Shown here: positions 42,652-54,067 of the stretch, one piece after another
Layout of the letters: every line of letters starts with the position of its first letter
How positions within the stretch are numbered: position 1 is the first letter of the stretch
From: Methylocystis heyeri
GTDB lineage: Bacteria; Pseudomonadota; Alphaproteobacteria; Rhizobiales; Beijerinckiaceae
DNA length: 64,000 nucleotides
NCBI RefSeq assembly: GCF_004802635.2
Contig: NZ_CP046053.1
Coordinates: forward strand, 1 to 64,000
Reading direction: 5' to 3'
The notes under the pieces: generated by a model
What the model was told of the DNA's origin: nothing
The model's database searches: none
The model's input: only the letters and a program-made list of their open reading frames with translations
Position numbers and translations under genes: made by a program

Positions 42652-44331
42652 TCACATATTCGGATAGTTCGGACCGCCGCCGCCTTCCGGTGGAGCCCAG
42701 GTGATGTTTTGCGCCGGGTCTTTGATGTCGCATGTCTTGCAGTGAACACAGTTCTGCGCGTTGATGACGAAACGCGGATCGCTTTTCGTCGCTTCGTCGC
42801 CATAGACGACTTCATACACGCCCGCCGGGCAGTAGAGCGGAGCCGGCTCGCCATAACGCGGGAGATTGTCGCGCACCGGAACGTTGGGGTCTGCAAGCCG
42901 CAGATGCACGGGCTGATCTTCCTCATGATTGGTGTTCGACACGAACACCGAAGAGAGCTTGTCGAACACGAGCTTGCTTGAAAGCTTGGGATAGGCGATC
43001 GGCGTCACTTCCGATAAAGGCGTCAGACAGGCGTGATCAGGCTTACCCTGTTTCAGCGTGCCGAAGAAGGAGAGGCCAAACAATTCATTTGTCCACATAT
43101 CGAGACCGCCGAGCGACGCGCCGAGATAAGTCCCATATTTCGACCACAACGGCTTGACGTTGCGTACGGGTTTCAAATCGCGGCCGATGTCGGAGGTGCG
43201 CCACGCCGCGTCATAAGCGAAGACTTCATCATGTGCGCGACTCTCGGCCAGCGCCTTAGCGACATGCTCGGCGGCGAGAATTCCGGAAAGCATCGCGTTG
43301 TGCGATCCCTTTATGCGCGGGACATTCATGAAGCCGGCCGCGCAGCCGATAAGCGCGCCGCCGGGGAAGACGAGCTTGGGCACGCTTTGCCAGCCGCCTT
43401 CGGTGAGAGCGCGCGCACCATAGCAGGAACGCTCTCCATCTTCGAGCGTCGGCGCAATTAGCGGATGCGTCTTGAAGCGCTGAAATTCGTCGAAGGGCGA
43501 GAGCGTTGGGTTGGAGTAATTCAGATGCACGACGAATCCGATGGACACAAGGTCCTCATCGAAATGATAGATGAAGGAGCCGCCGCCGGTGTCAGCGGCG
43601 AGCGGCCAGCCAAAACTGTGCTGCACCAGCCCCGCCTTGTGCTTTGCCTTCTTGATGCGCCATAGCTCTTTGAAGCCGATGCCGAATTTCTGCGGCTCGC
43701 TGTCTTTCGCGAGATCGTATTTGGCGATGACCTGTTTGGAGAGCGAGCCGCGCGCGCCTTCGGCGAACAGCGTGTACTTGCCGTGCAGTTCTATGCCGCG
43801 CGTGAACCTGTCCTTGGGCTTGCCGTCGCGCCCGACGCCCATGTCGCCCGTGGCGACGCCAAGCACTTCGCCCTTGTCGCCGTAAAGCAGTTCGGCGCCG
43901 GCAACGCCGGGATAGATTTCGACGCCCAAAGCCTCAGCTTCGGACGCAAGAAAACGCACGACATTGGCAAGTGAACCAATGAAATTGCCATGGTTGTTCA
44001 TGAGCTTCGGCATCAGGAAATTGGGGATGCGAAAGCCCCCGTTTTCGCTGAACAGGAAGAAATTGTCTTCGTGCACCTGCGTCTTAAGTGGCCGATCTTC
44101 ATTCTCGCGCCAACCGGGTAGGAGCCGGTCGAGGCCAATGGGATCGATCACCGCGCCGGAAAGAATATGCGCGCCGGCTTCCGAACCCTTTTCGATGACG
44201 ACGACGGAAGCGTCCGGCGAAACCTGCCTCAAGCGAATTGCGGCGGCGAGGCCGGCGGGACCGGCGCCGACGATGACGACGTCATATTCCATCGTTTCGC
44301 GGGACGGCAATTGGCGGTCTTCTCGGGCCAT
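42652..44331 (-). CDS. Electron transfer flavoprotein-ubiquinone oxidoreductase
   Basis: ETF-QO passes electrons from ETF (fed by fatty-acid and amino-acid dehydrogenases) to ubiquinone at the inner membrane. This 559-residue protein has the FAD motif YDVVIVGAGPAGLAAAIRLRQ and the family segment AGAHILSGAVIDPIGLDRLLPGW. A membrane-insertion region lies mid-protein, and the 4Fe-4S cluster motif CVHCKTCDIKDPAQNITW sits near the C-terminus. The start may be ATG 44331 or, 6 codons earlier, 44349. It could receive electrons from the catabolic genes at 23-31 kb; inferred. Confidence 0.92.
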   Translation of the reverse strand: MAREDRQLPSRETMEYDVVIVGAGPAGLAAAIRLRQVSPDASVVVIEKGSEAGAHILSGAVIDPIGLDRLLPGWRENEDRPLKTQVHEDNFFLFSENGGFRIPNFLMPKLMNNHGNFIGSLANVVRFLASEAEALGVEIYPGVAGAELLYGDKGEVLGVATGDMGVGRDGKPKDRFTRGIELHGKYTLFAEGARGSLSKQVIAKYDLAKDSEPQKFGIGFKELWRIKKAKHKAGLVQHSFGWPLAADTGGGSFIYHFDEDLVSIGFVVHLNYSNPTLSPFDEFQRFKTHPLIAPTLEDGERSCYGARALTEGGWQSVPKLVFPGGALIGCAAGFMNVPRIKGSHNAMLSGILAAEHVAKALAESRAHDEVFAYDAAWRTSDIGRDLKPVRNVKPLWSKYGTYLGASLGGLDMWTNELFGLSFFGTLKQGKPDHACLTPLSEVTPIAYPKLSSKLVFDKLSSVFVSNTNHEEDQPVHLRLADPNVPVRDNLPRYGEPAPLYCPAGVYEVVYGDEATKSDPRFVINAQNCVHCKTCDIKDPAQNITWAPPEGGGGPNYPNM

Positions 44332-44757
44332 GATCGTACCTTTTTGCAACTGGCTGCGACCAGTACAGCCTTTGCGCGCTCCACGCGGTCTTGTTGGCGA
44401 GCGCGACTGAGACAGGACGCGCCGGACGGCGGGTCAGGAGCGCATTGATCCATTGCGCTCCGGCGGCGTTCTTACTGCAGGCGCAACGAATAACGCCGCT
44501 CCCGAGCACCGCCAGCCAGCGGGCTGTCGCCAGCACCGACGTAGTCGTTTCAGGCGTTCAAATCTAGCGCCAACGGCGTTCGCGAGCGGAGAAGGGGGCG
44601 GTTGGCGTACGCCGAAAATACCTTTCCCAGCGACGCAGACCCGCAGTCGAAGGAGGACCAGACCGAGGGCGCGCCGAGGGTTCGTCGCTGGGTGACCTGA
44701 AGCGGGCCTGGGCTGACTGGCGCATTCAGCCACTGGCAGCACCGCAAATGCCATTTA
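44332..44757. other. 426-bp stretch with no gene recognised
   Basis: Upstream of the ETF-QO gene no coding frame is convincing. It should contain that gene's promoter. The sequence is GC-rich and has no obvious repeats. Confidence 0.4.
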
Positions 44758-45054
44758 TCAATGATCCGGTTTCGTTTGCCCCACGCGGCTGACAAGTTGT
44801 GCAAAAGAAAGATGGTGTCCCTCGGAAGAGGCTTGCAACGCGTGCCTCAAAAACCGGGCCGGGAAACAGATGGCGTCAATGTTGGCGCCACGCAATTCGG
44901 TCGGCCGTTGCGGATCAGAAGCCAAAGCTTTTTCAACGCCCGCCAAAAGTTGGTCGATCTCTTGGTCATTGCAAACTCCCTTCTCCCGCAAGGCGCCGAA
45001 CAGAGCCGCCAATACGGCGTAAACGCCTTCAAGCTGGAGGTTGGCTGTGTTCAT
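44758..45054 (-). CDS. Conserved hypothetical protein, 98 aa
   Basis: This 98-residue soluble protein reads MNTANLQLEGVYAVLAALF at its start and has an acidic helix DQEIDQLLAGVEKAL, then AICFPARFLRHALQ and FAQLVSRVGQTK. The pattern resembles small hypothetical proteins seen in Rhizobiales; no function is known. ATG 45054 has GGTGG upstream. Codon choices look coding. It lies between non-coding stretches, so no context helps. Confidence 0.55.
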   Translation of the reverse strand: MNTANLQLEGVYAVLAALFGALREKGVCNDQEIDQLLAGVEKALASDPQRPTELRGANIDAICFPARFLRHALQASSEGHHLSFAQLVSRVGQTKPDH

Positions 45055-45853
45055 GATCCACCCGCCGGGGCTAAAGAAGTGACTGACGCAACTTATCGTG
45101 TTCTGTCTGAGATTGAAATGTTGGTCCGGGGCAGCTTGACATGCTCCCTCAAAAGCAAAATGGCACGCCTGCTCGTCCGAGATCGGAGCATTTTCGGTCT
45201 ACGTTTTCGGGCAACGTCCGCAGCTATTTCCTTCCACCGGTGCGGGCTTTTGCATGCGCCTTGTCGACACTTTCCCAAATCAAACCCTGCGACGCGGGCG
45301 CAATCATCGATTCGTCTTTCTTGGGCTTTTTTGTTCGCGATTGCCGCGTTGCTGTCTACTGGCCATGGCGCTCCCCTCAATTCCGTCAGAGGCTTGGGCG
45401 GAGATATGGCGCCTTTATCAGGTAAGGGAAGAACGCCCGCAAAAAAGCGCCCTGGCGTATTTCCCGGCGGGCCGCGTCGTCTCCAAAGGGCTTGCCGTAG
45501 GCTCCAGCGCTCAAGCCGTGAGCGCAGAAGAGCAGTTGAGGCGCGGGTCATGAATGGTGGCGCGAGGCGGCTGAATCGCTCCCGGCGGCCCCGCGATCCG
45601 CCACCGTGATTTTCGGGGCCGAAGGTGCAGCGGCCGCACGGCGAATCGATTGATCGGTCGCTTGATGATCCTGAGCGGTCGGTGAGTCCAGCGAACCTGA
45701 ATGACGCGAAAGCAGTGTCACAACCTCTTCCAGCTGGAAACGGGAACATCGGCGCCGGTTCGGCGTTCACGCGGGAATGTCGGTGAAATTTGCTCGACTA
45801 TCGCGAAATGGCCGAATGCTCCTCTATTTCCAGACGGGAAAGGAGTGTTCAAA
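45055..45853. other. 799-bp stretch with no gene recognised
   Basis: Several long open frames on both strands exist because of the high GC content, but none has domain similarity. The promoter and leader of the formate dehydrogenase gene lie at the right end, with AAAGGAG just before its ATG. Confidence 0.45.
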
Positions 45854-47059
45854 ATGGCTAAGGTTGTCCTCGTGCTGTATGACGATCCCGTCGACGGCTA
45901 TCCCAAATCCTACCCGCGCGACGATCTGCCGAAAATCCTGAAGTATCCAGACGGTCAGATTGTGCCCCACCCGAAGGCGATCGACTTTACGCCGGGCGCA
46001 CTGCTCGGCAGCGTCTCGGGGGAGTTGGGACTGCGCAAATATCTCGAAAGCCAAGGTCATACGCTCGTCGTCACCTCGGACAAGGACGGGCCGAATTCTA
46101 GGCTTGAACAGGAGCTGCACGATGCGGAAATCGTCATCTCGCAGCCATTCTGGCCGGCTTATCTGACGGAGGAACGCATCGCCAAGGCCCCGAAGCTCAA
46201 ACTCGCGGTGACCGCTGGCATCGGCTCCGATCATGTCGATCTGCAGGCGGCGATCGATCGCAAGATCACGGTCACGGAAGTCACCTTCTGCAATTCGATC
46301 AGCGTCGCCGAGCACGTCGTGATGATGATCCTCGGCCTCGTGCGCAACTACATTCCCTCCTATAACTGGGTCATCAAGGGCGGTTGGAACATCGCCGATT
46401 GCGTCTCGCGCTCTTACGACGTGGAGGGCATGCATATCGGCACCGTGGCCGCTGGTCGCATCGGTCTTGCGGTGTTGCGGCGCCTGAAACCCTTCGACGT
46501 ACAGCTGCATTACTTCGACCGCCATCGTCTCCCGGAGGCGGTGGAGAAGGAGCTCGATCTGCATTGGCATCCGAACGTCGAGGATATGGTCACGGTTTGC
46601 GATGTGGTAACGATCAATTGCCCGCTTCATCCTGAAACCGAGCATATGTTCGACGACAAGATGCTCTCGAAGATGAAGCGCGGCGCCTATCTCGTGAACA
46701 CGGCCCGCGGAAAGATCTGCGATCGCGACGCGATCGTGCGCGCGCTCGAGAGCGGCCAACTCGCAGGCTATGCGGGCGATGTGTGGTTTCCCCAGCCGGC
46801 GCCGAAGGATCATCCCTGGCGCACCATGCCCCATCATGGCATGACGCCTCATATCTCGGGGACCTCGCTTTCCGCGCAGGCGCGCTACGCCGCCGGCGTG
46901 CGCGAGATCTTGGAGTGCTGGTTCGAGGGAAGGCCGATCCGCGACGAATATCTCATCGTCGACGGCGGCAAGCTCGCCGGAGTCGGCGCCCATTCCTACA
47001 GCGCCGGCGACGCCACAAAGGGTTCGGAAGAGGCCGCGCGGTTCCAGAGAGCCTCGTAG
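45854..47059 (+). CDS. fdh: NAD-dependent formate dehydrogenase
   Basis: This 401-residue metal-free enzyme oxidises formate to CO2 with NAD, the final step of C1 oxidation in methylotrophs. Motifs are GIGSDHVDLQAAIDR, the NAD site GTVAAGRIGLAVLRRL, TINCPLHPETEHMFDD, LVNTARGKICDRDAIV with the active-site arginine, and the catalytic histidine in TPHISGTSLSAQARYA. ATG 45854 has AAAGGAG upstream; the frame extends earlier without similarity. A terminator hairpin follows at 47078-47113. The gene is monocistronic. Confidence 0.93.
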   Translation: MAKVVLVLYDDPVDGYPKSYPRDDLPKILKYPDGQIVPHPKAIDFTPGALLGSVSGELGLRKYLESQGHTLVVTSDKDGPNSRLEQELHDAEIVISQPFWPAYLTEERIAKAPKLKLAVTAGIGSDHVDLQAAIDRKITVTEVTFCNSISVAEHVVMMILGLVRNYIPSYNWVIKGGWNIADCVSRSYDVEGMHIGTVAAGRIGLAVLRRLKPFDVQLHYFDRHRLPEAVEKELDLHWHPNVEDMVTVCDVVTINCPLHPETEHMFDDKMLSKMKRGAYLVNTARGKICDRDAIVRALESGQLAGYAGDVWFPQPAPKDHPWRTMPHHGMTPHISGTSLSAQARYAAGVREILECWFEGRPIRDEYLIVDGGKLAGVGAHSYSAGDATKGSEEAARFQRAS

Positions 47060-47077
47060 CCTGGCCCAGCGCCGTAA

Positions 47078-47113
47078 GAAAGGGGGAGGCGGCCGGTCTC
47101 CTCCCTTTTATTT
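47078..47113 (+). terminator. Intrinsic terminator after formate dehydrogenase
   Basis: A stem formed by AAAGGGGGAG and CTCCTCCCTTT, with one bulge and a short GC-rich loop, runs into TTTTATTT. It lies 19 bases after the formate dehydrogenase stop, the expected place for rho-independent termination. Confidence 0.7.
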
Positions 47114-47128
47114 GGCGCCTTCACTCGT

Positions 47129-47338
47129 TCAGCCGGGCGCGAGATGGGCGCTGAATCCGGCGACGAAGACCAGCGTCGCGATCAGCAGCAAATTCCATGC
47201 GCGCCACCGCGGAGGCGTCGACCCCATCCGTCGCCGCGCCATCGGCCAAGGCGTCCCGTAGGCCAAGGCGCCGACGTTGCCGGCGCCGAATTGGATGGCG
47301 CCGACCAACGCGGATTGCTGAGCCGGCGGCAAACTCAT
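47129..47338 (-). pseudogene. Possible fragment of an MFS drug transporter gene
   Basis: The 69-codon frame includes SALVGAIQFGAGNVGALAYG then WPMA, and a hydrophobic stretch LLLIATLVFVAGFSA. This resembles the last two membrane helices of Bcr/CflA-type major facilitator exporters. The rest of the transporter is missing; the fragment abuts the enolase fragment head to head. The call is tentative. Confidence 0.4.
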
Positions 47339-47344
47339 GTTGGG

Positions 47345-47870
47345 CTGGCGATGGCTACGATCTCGCCAAGTTTGGCCAAGCGCAGGAAACGAGCGACGAG
47401 CTGATCGCTTCCTATGAAAAGTGGCTCGAAGCCTTCCCTATCGTCTTGATCGAAGACGGCCTTAACGAGAATGATTGGTCAGGTTTTGCACGTCAGACAG
47501 CCGCCCAAAGCGGTCGCGCCCAGATTGTCGGCGACGACATCTTCGTCACAAACCCGGCCTTCATTCGGCGGGGTATAGCGGAGAACGCGGCGAACCCCGT
47601 GCTGATCACGCTCAATCAAATCGGATCCGTCAGTGAGACGATGCAAGCGATTGCTTTGTGCCGCGAGGCGGGATGGGCTTATGTTATCTCTCATCGTTCC
47701 GGCGAAACCGAGGATGCTTTCATAGCAGACTTCGCCGTGGCCATGGGCGGCGGGCAAATCAAGACAGGTTCGGCGAGCCGCAGCGAGCGCATCGCCAAAT
47801 ACAATCGATTGTTGGAGATAGAAGCGGAGCTGGGCAGGGCGGCGACATTTAGGTCGCCGTTCGCACGAGG
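47345..47870 (+). pseudogene. eno: 3' half of an enolase gene
   Basis: The frame reads YDLAKFGQAQETSDEL, FPIVLIEDGLNENDW, VGDDIFVTNP, LITLNQIGSVSETMQAI and SHRSGETEDAFIADFAVA, then KTGSASRSERIAKYNRLL: the C-terminal half of enolase. The N-terminal half is missing upstream of 47345. The catalytic lysine normally found in the LIKVNQIG motif is threonine here. The frame continues past the normal enolase end to 48015, into fhcA. The fragment cannot make an active enzyme. Confidence 0.82.
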
Positions 47871-47999
47871 TGAATCAAGATCGGCGAGTGGTATGAGAAA
47901 CGGCGACAGCAATTTGTCGCTCCGCCGCGCCGGCATCCCAAATGTATCGCCTGCCCGCGGCTCTCAGAGAGGTGTCGGCGCTGAAGCCCGTGGCAGCGC

Positions 48000-49679
48000 T
48001 CACCCGCGTCGATGAACTGCTTCTGCTCTTCCGATGCTGCCTCCTAAACGGCGGCTTGGAACCTCCGCGAAGGCGTCCTTGTTGGGAAGGGCGGCATCCG
48101 AGACTTCAAAAAGCGAGCGCGGCATGCCGTAGAGATCGTCGTAATAGGAGTCGAGACGTTTGTTGATCGCGCGGTCGTATTCGGGATGTACGTGCAATGT
48201 CTTTCCATGGGTGTAGCGAGAGACCTTGCCGTCGCGCACGACGAGATCGCCGTCCTTGAAGACGTAGGCTGCGTCGCGGAACATGCCGGCTTTGTCTCTT
48301 TGCGGTTTGTAGACCGCGATATCGGCGACGGCGCCGGGCCCGAGTTCGCCGCGATCGTTGAACCCATAAAGCTTGCGCGGCGCGGCGCGCGTCATGGTGG
48401 CGACTTCGTATAAGGAGTATTCTCGTTTGATCGAAGGCAAGGAGGTCATTTCGAGCACGTCCGCCGGTAATCGTGACAACCATTGCGCGCGTTTGTCAGC
48501 ACTCATTAGCAGGGCTAGGACTTCGGGGTAGGATGTGAAAGGCGCGCCGTTCGGGTGATCGACCGTGAAGAAAACGCGCATCGGATCGTTGGTCAGCAAG
48601 AACAGTTCTAGCCCCGCAGCCCATTGCACCGCGTTGAAGAAATCCGAGACTCGGTAGGCATAAGGCACCACGCCCAAGCCGCTGCTGTCTCCGTCAAAAA
48701 TCACACCTTTCTTCGGTCGGCCGCTGGGCAGGCTGTTCAATTGCTTCATGACGTCGGTGGAAATCGTCACCGTGTTCGCAAACATCACTTGGCCGACGTC
48801 CATGGTGACCTTCTTGTCGGCGTTGATCTTCTCAGCGAGTTGCGCTGCAGCAGAAGAGAACCCATTCTTCCCTTCCTTGCCATAGGCGTAGAATTGCGCA
48901 TGCGCGAGATGCAACGGCAAGCCCTGCGAAGCGTCTATGGTCGCGAGCGCAGTCTCGACGTTTCCCGCCAGGCCAAGATTACTCATATGCAAATGCAAGG
49001 GGTGAGGAATACCTGTCGCCGCCACCGCGCGCTGCAATCGTGTAAAAATATCGCGCGAGGAGAGCCCATATTCCGGCACCTTGTCGTCGAGCGAGAAGGA
49101 ACGAAGATTTTGCTTACATGCGCACACACCGCCGGGATTCGCGCATTTGATGCCGATTGCGCGCGTCGATTCGAGCGTCGCGCCAATATAATCGACGATC
49201 GCGGCGTCCCTTTCATTGTTACGAAATGCGCTCAGGAGAAAGTCGTCGTTGCCGAGAACGGTCAAGAATCCCTTATCGATGATCGGGATGTCCGCGAGTT
49301 CGAGATGGGCGTGGAGAGCCTGATGAGGCAAGATGGCGGGTTCGATGACCGTGGTATAGCCCATTTGCGCGTAGAGACGGCCAGTCTCGAAGGTCGACCA
49401 CCCCGCCGTCGAAAGAGGCGTGCCCGGCGGTCGCGGACGATGAGCGCGATGCGCCTCCGGCATTAAAAGGCGTGCCGCGTTCACGCCGCCGCCGGCAATA
49501 TGCGAATGGATGTCGATCGCGCCTGCCATCACGATATGGCCGGACACATCATATTCGGCGTCGGGCTTGCGACCTTCTGGCTGCGCGACGATGTGGCCAT
49601 CTTCGAACCAAACATCGCCCACGCTGTCGGTCTCGTGGACGGGATCAACAACATGGGCTCCACGAAGACAAGTCAGCAC
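48000..49679 (-). CDS. fhcA: Formyltransferase/hydrolase complex subunit A (formylmethanofuran dehydrogenase A-like)
   Basis: FhcA is the hydrolytic subunit of the complex that releases formate from the formyl-C1 carrier in the tetrahydromethanopterin pathway of methylotrophs. The 559-residue amidohydrolase-like protein has the metal-site start AGAIDIHSHIAGGG, MGYTTVIEPAILPHQALHAH, the insertion GIKCANPGGVCACKQN, LHLHMSNLG, and FFTVDHPNGAPFTSYPEV. The start is GTG 49679 with GGAGG upstream. A frame ending at the start codon (VLEGVPC then stop) may be the tail of an fhcB, but fhcB, D and C are not present. The gene is isolated. Confidence 0.88.
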   Translation of the reverse strand: MLTCLRGAHVVDPVHETDSVGDVWFEDGHIVAQPEGRKPDAEYDVSGHIVMAGAIDIHSHIAGGGVNAARLLMPEAHRAHRPRPPGTPLSTAGWSTFETGRLYAQMGYTTVIEPAILPHQALHAHLELADIPIIDKGFLTVLGNDDFLLSAFRNNERDAAIVDYIGATLESTRAIGIKCANPGGVCACKQNLRSFSLDDKVPEYGLSSRDIFTRLQRAVAATGIPHPLHLHMSNLGLAGNVETALATIDASQGLPLHLAHAQFYAYGKEGKNGFSSAAAQLAEKINADKKVTMDVGQVMFANTVTISTDVMKQLNSLPSGRPKKGVIFDGDSSGLGVVPYAYRVSDFFNAVQWAAGLELFLLTNDPMRVFFTVDHPNGAPFTSYPEVLALLMSADKRAQWLSRLPADVLEMTSLPSIKREYSLYEVATMTRAAPRKLYGFNDRGELGPGAVADIAVYKPQRDKAGMFRDAAYVFKDGDLVVRDGKVSRYTHGKTLHVHPEYDRAINKRLDSYYDDLYGMPRSLFEVSDAALPNKDAFAEVPSRRLGGSIGRAEAVHRRG

Positions 49680-52564
<2,885 letters not shown>

Positions 52565-52704
52565 TCTCGGCGGAAAGGTCTTGGGGGGCATCTAGAGCGC
52601 AGCCGGAGACCGAGATTCTGGTCATCAGGGCCACATCGAGGTTAGGCAAATTCTACGAAGCCGGCGGAAACCCTGAACGCTGGTGGAAGCCACGGACAAG
52701 AAAT

Positions 52705-52742
52705 CAGAGCGGCGTTTCAAAACCAATTGAAACGCCGCTCTG
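52705..52742. terminator. Perfect 16-bp hairpin between convergent katG and COG4705 genes
   Basis: The arms CAGAGCGGCGTTTCAA and TTGAAACGCCGCTCTG are exact reverse complements with a 6-base loop. The structure lies between two convergent genes and could end transcription from both sides. It has no clear T-run, so factor-assisted termination or RNA protection is also possible. Confidence 0.6.
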
Positions 52743-52808
52743 AGTCAGATCTCTTTAGCGTTGGGTGTTGCTGTCTCTGGTTTTCACGCGGTCGCAATAC
52801 GGCAGTGG

Positions 52809-53579
52809 TCAAGTCTTCGCCGCGCTGGGATGCACGCCTGGACGCTGTGGGAACACAACGATCAACGCGAGGATCGCGGCAACGAGCACGGCCGACGCGT
52901 AATAACGACTCAACGCCAGGCCCCCGAGCGCGTACGGTTTATCGAGAAGATCGCCAACGGTCGCGCCGAGCGGTCGCGTCAGAATGAAAGCTGCCCAGAA
53001 CAGCCCAACGCGCGAGAGGTTCGTGAAGCAGTAGGTCACGGCGGTTGCCGCAATGGCTGCCCCGAACACGAGCGCGCTGCCGCCAAAGCCGAGGCCGTTC
53101 GAGTCAGCCATCCAGTCGCCCAGGGCTGTGCCGAGGGTTTGCGAAAACAGGATGGTCGTCCAATAGAAGGCTTCGACCCGTGGCGTCGCGACCGTGTTCA
53201 CGGAGACGCTACCCTCCGACCAGCGCCAAATCGCCAGCGACGCCATGAGCAGCATAAGCAGCAGCGAGGAGCCGCCCGTGTATCCAATGCCGAGCGAGCG
53301 GTCCGCAAAATCGGCCATGGTCGTGCCCACGGTCGTGGTCGCGACGATTGTCAGCCAATAAAGGTACGGATTGAATTTCGACGCACGAACTTGCGCGATC
53401 ACCGCCAGAACAAAGACGCCGAAGAAAATAATGGTGCCGATCGCATAGCCTAGGTTCATCGACATCGTGACGGCATCGCCGCCTGTTTCCCCGAGCGTCG
53501 TCGCGAGAATCTTGATGATCCAGAAGCCAAGCGTGACTTCAGGCACTTTGCTCAACGTGATGTCCCGGGCGTCGTTCAT
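52809..53579 (-). CDS. COG4705-type polytopic membrane protein
   Basis: This 256-residue membrane protein is made of repeated halves. The same signature occurs twice: KILATTLGETGGDAV and FSQTLGTALGDWMAD, with TTTVGTTMADFADRSLGIGY and LTRPLGATVGDLLDKP between and after. About eight helices are predicted. Conserved acidic residues within the helices (GD, ADFAD) suggest ion transport, but the family is uncharacterised. ATG 53579 is chosen because the earlier frame extends into the space after the PepSY gene. It follows the PepSY gene in an operon with the two-component system. Confidence 0.82.
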   Translation of the reverse strand: MNDARDITLSKVPEVTLGFWIIKILATTLGETGGDAVTMSMNLGYAIGTIIFFGVFVLAVIAQVRASKFNPYLYWLTIVATTTVGTTMADFADRSLGIGYTGGSSLLLMLLMASLAIWRWSEGSVSVNTVATPRVEAFYWTTILFSQTLGTALGDWMADSNGLGFGGSALVFGAAIAATAVTYCFTNLSRVGLFWAAFILTRPLGATVGDLLDKPYALGGLALSRYYASAVLVAAILALIVVFPQRPGVHPSAAKT

Positions 53580-53650
53580 TGTTTGCCTCATTCGTGCGAA
53601 GGCCCGCCTCACGCGGCGCAAGGCGGGCAGGTTCATTTGTTCCGACGACT

Positions 53651-53968
53651 TCAGTCGGGGTTTGGCCCTTCAGGCGCGTTTTCGAGGACCTGCCCGGTCG
53701 CCGCATCGACGCCGACTTCCTGGGTGACGCGGCCGTGCTTGATGTCGAAGGAGTAGCGAAGCCCACTCCCGCCCGCCTCGCGCTCCAGTTCTTCATCCGT
53801 GATTTTGCCGGGATGGGCTTTCAGCGCGATTTCGCGCGCCCTCTCGATGCTGATCTTGGCCTCGCCGGCGAGCTTTTGGCCGCTATAGGCCAGCGCCGGC
53901 GGCGCGAACGCCAGCAGGATTGCCGCCATGCCAACCAAGCCCAGGCGTCGCGGTAGTGTGATGTCCAT
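53651..53968 (-). CDS. Exported PepSY-domain protein
   Basis: This 105-residue protein has a signal peptide (RRLGLVGMAAILLAFAPPALAYSG) and one PepSY domain (ISIERAREIALKAHPGKITDEELERE, then YSFDIKHGRVTQEVGVDAATGQVLE). PepSY proteins are periplasmic and are often controlled by QseB/PmrA-like two-component systems. It lies between the sensor kinase and the COG4705 gene on the same strand. Confidence 0.85.
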   Translation of the reverse strand: MDITLPRRLGLVGMAAILLAFAPPALAYSGQKLAGEAKISIERAREIALKAHPGKITDEELEREAGGSGLRYSFDIKHGRVTQEVGVDAATGQVLENAPEGPNPD

Positions 53969-54067
53969 GATTTTCTCCAGTCGCCCCTTGCCTGTGAAGC
54001 GACGTAACCGCATCCACGCGAAGGCGTCGCATGCGGATGATTGTGCAATGCGCGAATTAGGAGCGAA

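Noticed and set aside
45093-45770. Minus-strand open frame of 225 codons upstream of formate dehydrogenase
   Set aside because: Low-complexity Arg/Ser/Pro-rich translation with no family similarity or ribosome site.
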